The notes under the pieces: model-generated
The model's database searches: none
What the model was told of the DNA's origin: nothing
Seen by the model: only the letters and a program-made list of their open reading frames with translations
DNA from: Alistipes sp. CAG:435
Lineage (GTDB): Bacteria; Bacteroidota; Bacteroidia; Bacteroidales; UBA932
Direction: 5' to 3'
Length of the DNA: 6,824 nucleotides
NCBI GenBank assembly: GCA_000433355.1
Contig: FR893178.1
Coordinates: 50,892 to 57,715 of the forward strand
Translations under genes and position numbers: made by a program
Part shown: piece by piece, positions 6,488 through 6,824 of the stretch
Layout of the letters: the number at the start of each line of letters is the position of its first letter
Numbering within the stretch: the first letter of the stretch is position 1

Positions 6488-6522
6488 GCAGTGACCGCCC
6501 TTCGGCGATGCTTTTCTACTGC
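6488..6522 (-). promoter_or_regulatory. Two-tier hairpin between rpmI and rplT
   Basis: As minus-strand RNA, GCAGU (6522-6518) pairs with ACUGC (6492-6488). Nested inside, AUCGCC (6509-6504) pairs with GGCGGU (6499-6494) around a GAAG tetraloop, with one U-G pair. An 8-base single-stranded arm lies on one side and a single C on the other. No U-run follows, so it is not an intrinsic terminator. It could be an RNA-processing site or a regulatory element for bL20. Confidence 0.45.
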
Positions 6523-6544
6523 GTTCCAAGTTAAACATAAAAAC

Positions 6545-6739
6545 TTACAGGACCAGAAGCTCTTTTACTCTCTTCACGTCATCCTTGTGGAGGATAGCGA
6601 AGTGATCAAGATTTCTCTTACGCTTCTTGGTCTTCTTGGTGAGGATGTGGCTGTGGTAAGCGTGCTTCCTCTTGATTTTTCCCGATCCGGTAAGCGTGAA
6701 GCGCTTTTTGGCACCGGAGTTGGTCTTAAGCTTTGCCAT
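6545..6739 (-). CDS. rpmI: 50S ribosomal protein bL35
   Basis: bL35 is a small, very basic protein of the large subunit. The 64-residue product starts MAKLKTNSGAKKRFTLTGSG, followed by KIKRKHAYHSHILTKKTKKRKRNL and a C-terminal helix ending VKRVKELLVL. Length and pattern are typical of the family. ATG at 6739 is preceded by AT-rich sequence without a Shine-Dalgarno. It sits 46 bases after the infC stop and 77 bases before rplT, in the conserved infC-rpmI-rplT order. Confidence 0.98.
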   Translation of the reverse strand: MAKLKTNSGAKKRFTLTGSGKIKRKHAYHSHILTKKTKKRKRNLDHFAILHKDDVKRVKELLVL

Positions 6740-6770
6740 TGTTTTAATAAATTAAACGTTAATATTGTTC

Positions 6771-6785
6771 TCCGCACCCAGCGGA
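6771..6785 (-). promoter_or_regulatory. GC hairpin directly after infC stop
   Basis: TCCGC (minus strand 6785-6781) pairs perfectly with GCGGA (6775-6771) around a 5-base loop, starting on the base after the infC stop codon. No U-run follows, so termination is unlikely. It may attenuate, protect or process the mRNA, or form part of a bL20-responsive leader. Function is inferred from position only. Confidence 0.4.
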
Positions 6786-6824
6786 TTACTTTTTCTTTAC
6801 AGGGGCGATAATCATCGTCATCCT
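6786..6824 (-). CDS. infC: Translation initiation factor IF-3, C-terminal end only
   Basis: Only the last 12 codons and the TAA stop (6788-6786) lie inside the window, reading RMTMIIAPVKKK. IF3 typically ends in an R-M-hydrophobic-P-K-K-type tail. Its place immediately before rpmI and rplT is the conserved infC-rpmI-rplT order. IF3 binds the 30S subunit, prevents premature 50S joining and checks start-codon pairing. The call rests on a short tail plus gene order. The start codon, and whether it is the non-standard ATT/ATC known for infC elsewhere, cannot be seen. Confidence 0.82.
   Translation of the reverse strand, partial: RMTMIIAPVKKK

Noticed and set aside
6528..6536. TATGTTTA-like box after rpmI as a promoter for rplT-lepB
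   Set aside because: It misses the final G of the -7 consensus and there is no -33 TTTG at a suitable distance.
1..6824. A novel defence, mobile or biosynthetic system
   Set aside because: All coding space is filled by translation and secretion housekeeping genes plus one lipoprotein. No transposase, integrase, CRISPR-type spacing or tRNA-like attachment site is visible.

Overview
This is an ordinary core-genome stretch from a member of the Bacteroidetes (probably Bacteroidales; I cannot name the genus). Three things point there. The 53-residue DUF4295 gene follows rpmB-rpmG. A DUF4296-type lipoprotein is present. The signal peptidase I has the long insertion seen in Bacteroides homologues. 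Starts also sit in A-rich contexts without clear Shine-Dalgarno sequences, and the promoter candidates resemble the Bacteroides -33/-7 type (TTTG / TAnnTTTG). Every gene I can support lies on the minus strand, so the transcript order runs from high to low coordinates. I see no mobile element, CRISPR array, RNA gene or novel defence or biosynthetic system.

Right part, 6824 down to 4766: the 3' end of infC (IF3), rpmI (bL35), rplT (bL20) and lepB (signal peptidase I). infC-rpmI-rplT is the classical translation operon, and lepB follows rplT after 10 bases. The two spacers around rpmI each hold a compact hairpin when read as minus-strand RNA. These are candidates for post-transcriptional control.

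Middle part, 4765 to 4011: a 79-bp spacer with a possible promoter, then rpmB (bL28), rpmG (bL33) and the DUF4295 gene. The group ends in a strong intrinsic terminator at 4011-4042.

Spacer 3862-4010: the most unusual stretch. An exact 47-bp direct repeat (3889-3935 and 3965-4011, offset 76 bp) carries an internal palindrome. The ftsY-proximal copy borders a perfect -7-like box, while the distal copy has the same box with one base missing. This looks like a duplicated promoter region or a small palindromic repeat element.

Left part, 3861 to 1: ftsY (SRP receptor), pheT (phenylalanyl-tRNA synthetase beta chain) and a lipoprotein gene that runs off the window. Spacings of 12 and 4 bases suggest one operon. 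Overall the window combines ribosome assembly, translation initiation, tRNA charging and protein export (FtsY for targeting, LepB for signal-peptide removal), all growth-linked housekeeping functions.
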